Below are positions 15,401 to 15,459 of a stretch of DNA of 15,459 nt, piece after piece. Position 1 is the first letter of the stretch. Each line of letters begins with the position of its first letter. Under the pieces are notes generated by a model. It was not told where the DNA came from and did no database searches. It saw only the letters and a list, made by a program, of their open reading frames with translations. Source of the stretch: Bacteroidota bacterium (lineage in GTDB: Bacteria; Zhuqueibacterota; JdFR-76; DREG01); the NCBI GenBank assembly GCA_030624545.1, contig JAUXJX010000009.1:1-15459 (forward strand). The letters are read 5' to 3'. The position numbers were made by a program, and so were the translations under genes.

Positions 15401-15459
15401 TTGCACCTTGTTCTTTCCGAAACCCTGGGCATGGGCGGTTGCAGAAAGGGCCAGGACCG
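12404..15459 (-). CDS. Exported fusion: MA-type metalloprotease, six-bladed WD40/TolB-like propeller, outer-membrane beta-barrel (5' end outside window)
   Basis: About 1017 codons are visible. The frame is open past the GTG at 15406 to the right edge, and the added residues end in SATAHAQG, a signal-peptidase site, so only the first part of the signal peptide is missing. Domain 1 is a gluzincin-type protease: HELTH (15074-15088) binds zinc and EGLAEY (14969-14986) supplies the third ligand. Domain 2 has six PD40/WD40-like blades with repeated WSPDGKxLAF/Y and DIYV motifs. Domain 3 is rich in alternating aromatic strands, has VLFYDMGAAW and GFGTGMRVNLGMFLLRYDLAW typical of BamA/Omp85-like barrels, and ends in Phe, as outer-membrane barrels do. 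It is likely anchored in the outer membrane with protease and propeller in the periplasm or outside. Its substrate is unknown. Confidence 0.9.
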   Translation of the reverse strand, partial: VLALSATAHAQGFGKNKVQYTAFDWQYLQSKHFDLYFYEGGREIAEFAADVCESSYVSLQRDMRYDLVDRITLILYNGHNDFEQSNVSFGVPEESVGGFTEFFKNRIVLPFEGDYEKYRHVLHHELTHAVMLQMLYGSGMQSIINGMMRFQLPLWMIEGLAEYTSIRWNTESDMFMRDAALGGYLPPLQGFGGFLNYKGGQNVYYYLAEKYGPEKIGEILGKIRVSKSVERGLKRSIGIGLEELNKRWQKYIKKEYWPDIANRQDPEDFSKKLTDHVKTRNFVNNAPALSPRGDKIAFLSDKSDYFDIYVMSAIDGKILDRVVRGQQTMDLEELNWLDPGITWSPDGKKLAFSAKKGEFDVLHIVDVKKKKIIATYEFEFDELFSPTWSPSGDEIAFSATKDGSGDIYVQNLTTNRYRNLTQDVFSDLQPKWSPDGESIVFVSDRGPYVDSSERATASIHDVNYANHDIYLIDVDTKEIKRITRTEFLEKSPAWSPDGKSLVYSCDESGIFNLFIHNLETEERHPITNIITGAFQPNWVRNNLVYTAFHQAGYDVYMIKNPAEIEPGSIVLEDTRFLSKFKSGEVATIFDTYRSLDEEDTSPVELASEDYRHFVFDKSFQQGDVQPSKDKLAEIFPDSSIFKSASGDYLVNDYKITFSPDIIYGNAGYSQFFGVQGNAILSFSDVLGNHRIDIFTNLFYDLRNSDYQFGYFYLPKRIDVGIGGFHYTYFFRTSIGTIVRDRNFGLNFFMSRPFDRYRRVDFSMTFLGVDRTDTSFGVDLSKRRVLVSGLQYVKDTTLWGFTGPVNGQRSSVSLLFSPDIGKNSIDFRTLSFDYRKYYKMGEEFNFVVRLTGGASFGKNAQNFFLGGMDNWINRRFKDGSLRIDNPDDIYFSSFEMPLRGTDYYEQIGTRFFLTNFEFRFPFIRYFILGVPPMFFSNIRGVLFYDMGAAWTHNDQFRFFAKDGGTGLLPKLGSPIAGFGTGMRVNLGMFLLRYDLAWRTDLSHISTKPRSYFSLGAEF

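Overview
The window is a moderate-GC stretch of bacterial chromosome with twelve protein genes, all on the minus strand, so transcription runs from high to low coordinates. The organism looks like a Gram-negative, probably environmental member of the FCB assemblage (KSB1, Calditrichota, Zixibacteria or a relative). Reasons: a protein joining an MA-type metalloprotease, a six-bladed WD40/TolB-like propeller and an outer-membrane barrel; a DUF2851 protein; a glgC-type gene pair; and dispersed palindromic repeats between genes. The taxonomic call is inference from gene content.

Right block (15459 to 8169), likely an envelope-stress and thiol-redox locus. In transcription order it holds the protease-propeller-barrel protein (5' end outside the window), an ECF sigma factor, its zinc-finger anti-sigma factor with one membrane span, a small exported protein whose start overlaps the anti-sigma stop, a full-length DsbD electron transporter and a TlpA/ResA-like thioredoxin. 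The periplasmic part of the anti-sigma factor and the small exported protein carry the same domain, with conserved Cys, Gly-His, Pro-Asn and Gly spacing. Together with dsbD and tlpA this suggests a sigma/anti-sigma switch that reads thiol or metal state outside the inner membrane. A near-consensus promoter lies so close to the dsbD ATG that its mRNA would be leaderless.

Middle block (8168 to 3216). A roughly 300-base gap with a candidate promoter precedes a SNARE-associated/VTT-like membrane protein whose true start is unclear, then a DUF2851 protein. Next come two adjacent ADP-glucose pyrophosphorylase paralogues: a GlgD-like one with degraded nucleotide-binding motifs, and an intact GlgC 41 bases downstream. 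These should make ADP-glucose for glycogen, probably as a heteromer.

Left block (3215 to 1). A short inverted-repeat (MITE/REP-like) element follows glgC. After it come a small thioredoxin-fold-like protein with a Cys-Cys motif, an exported protein of unknown function, a 326-base gap with degenerate dispersed repeats, and a CCA-adding tRNA nucleotidyltransferase with an HD domain that runs off the left edge. I saw no rRNA, tRNA, CRISPR array, transposase or phage gene.
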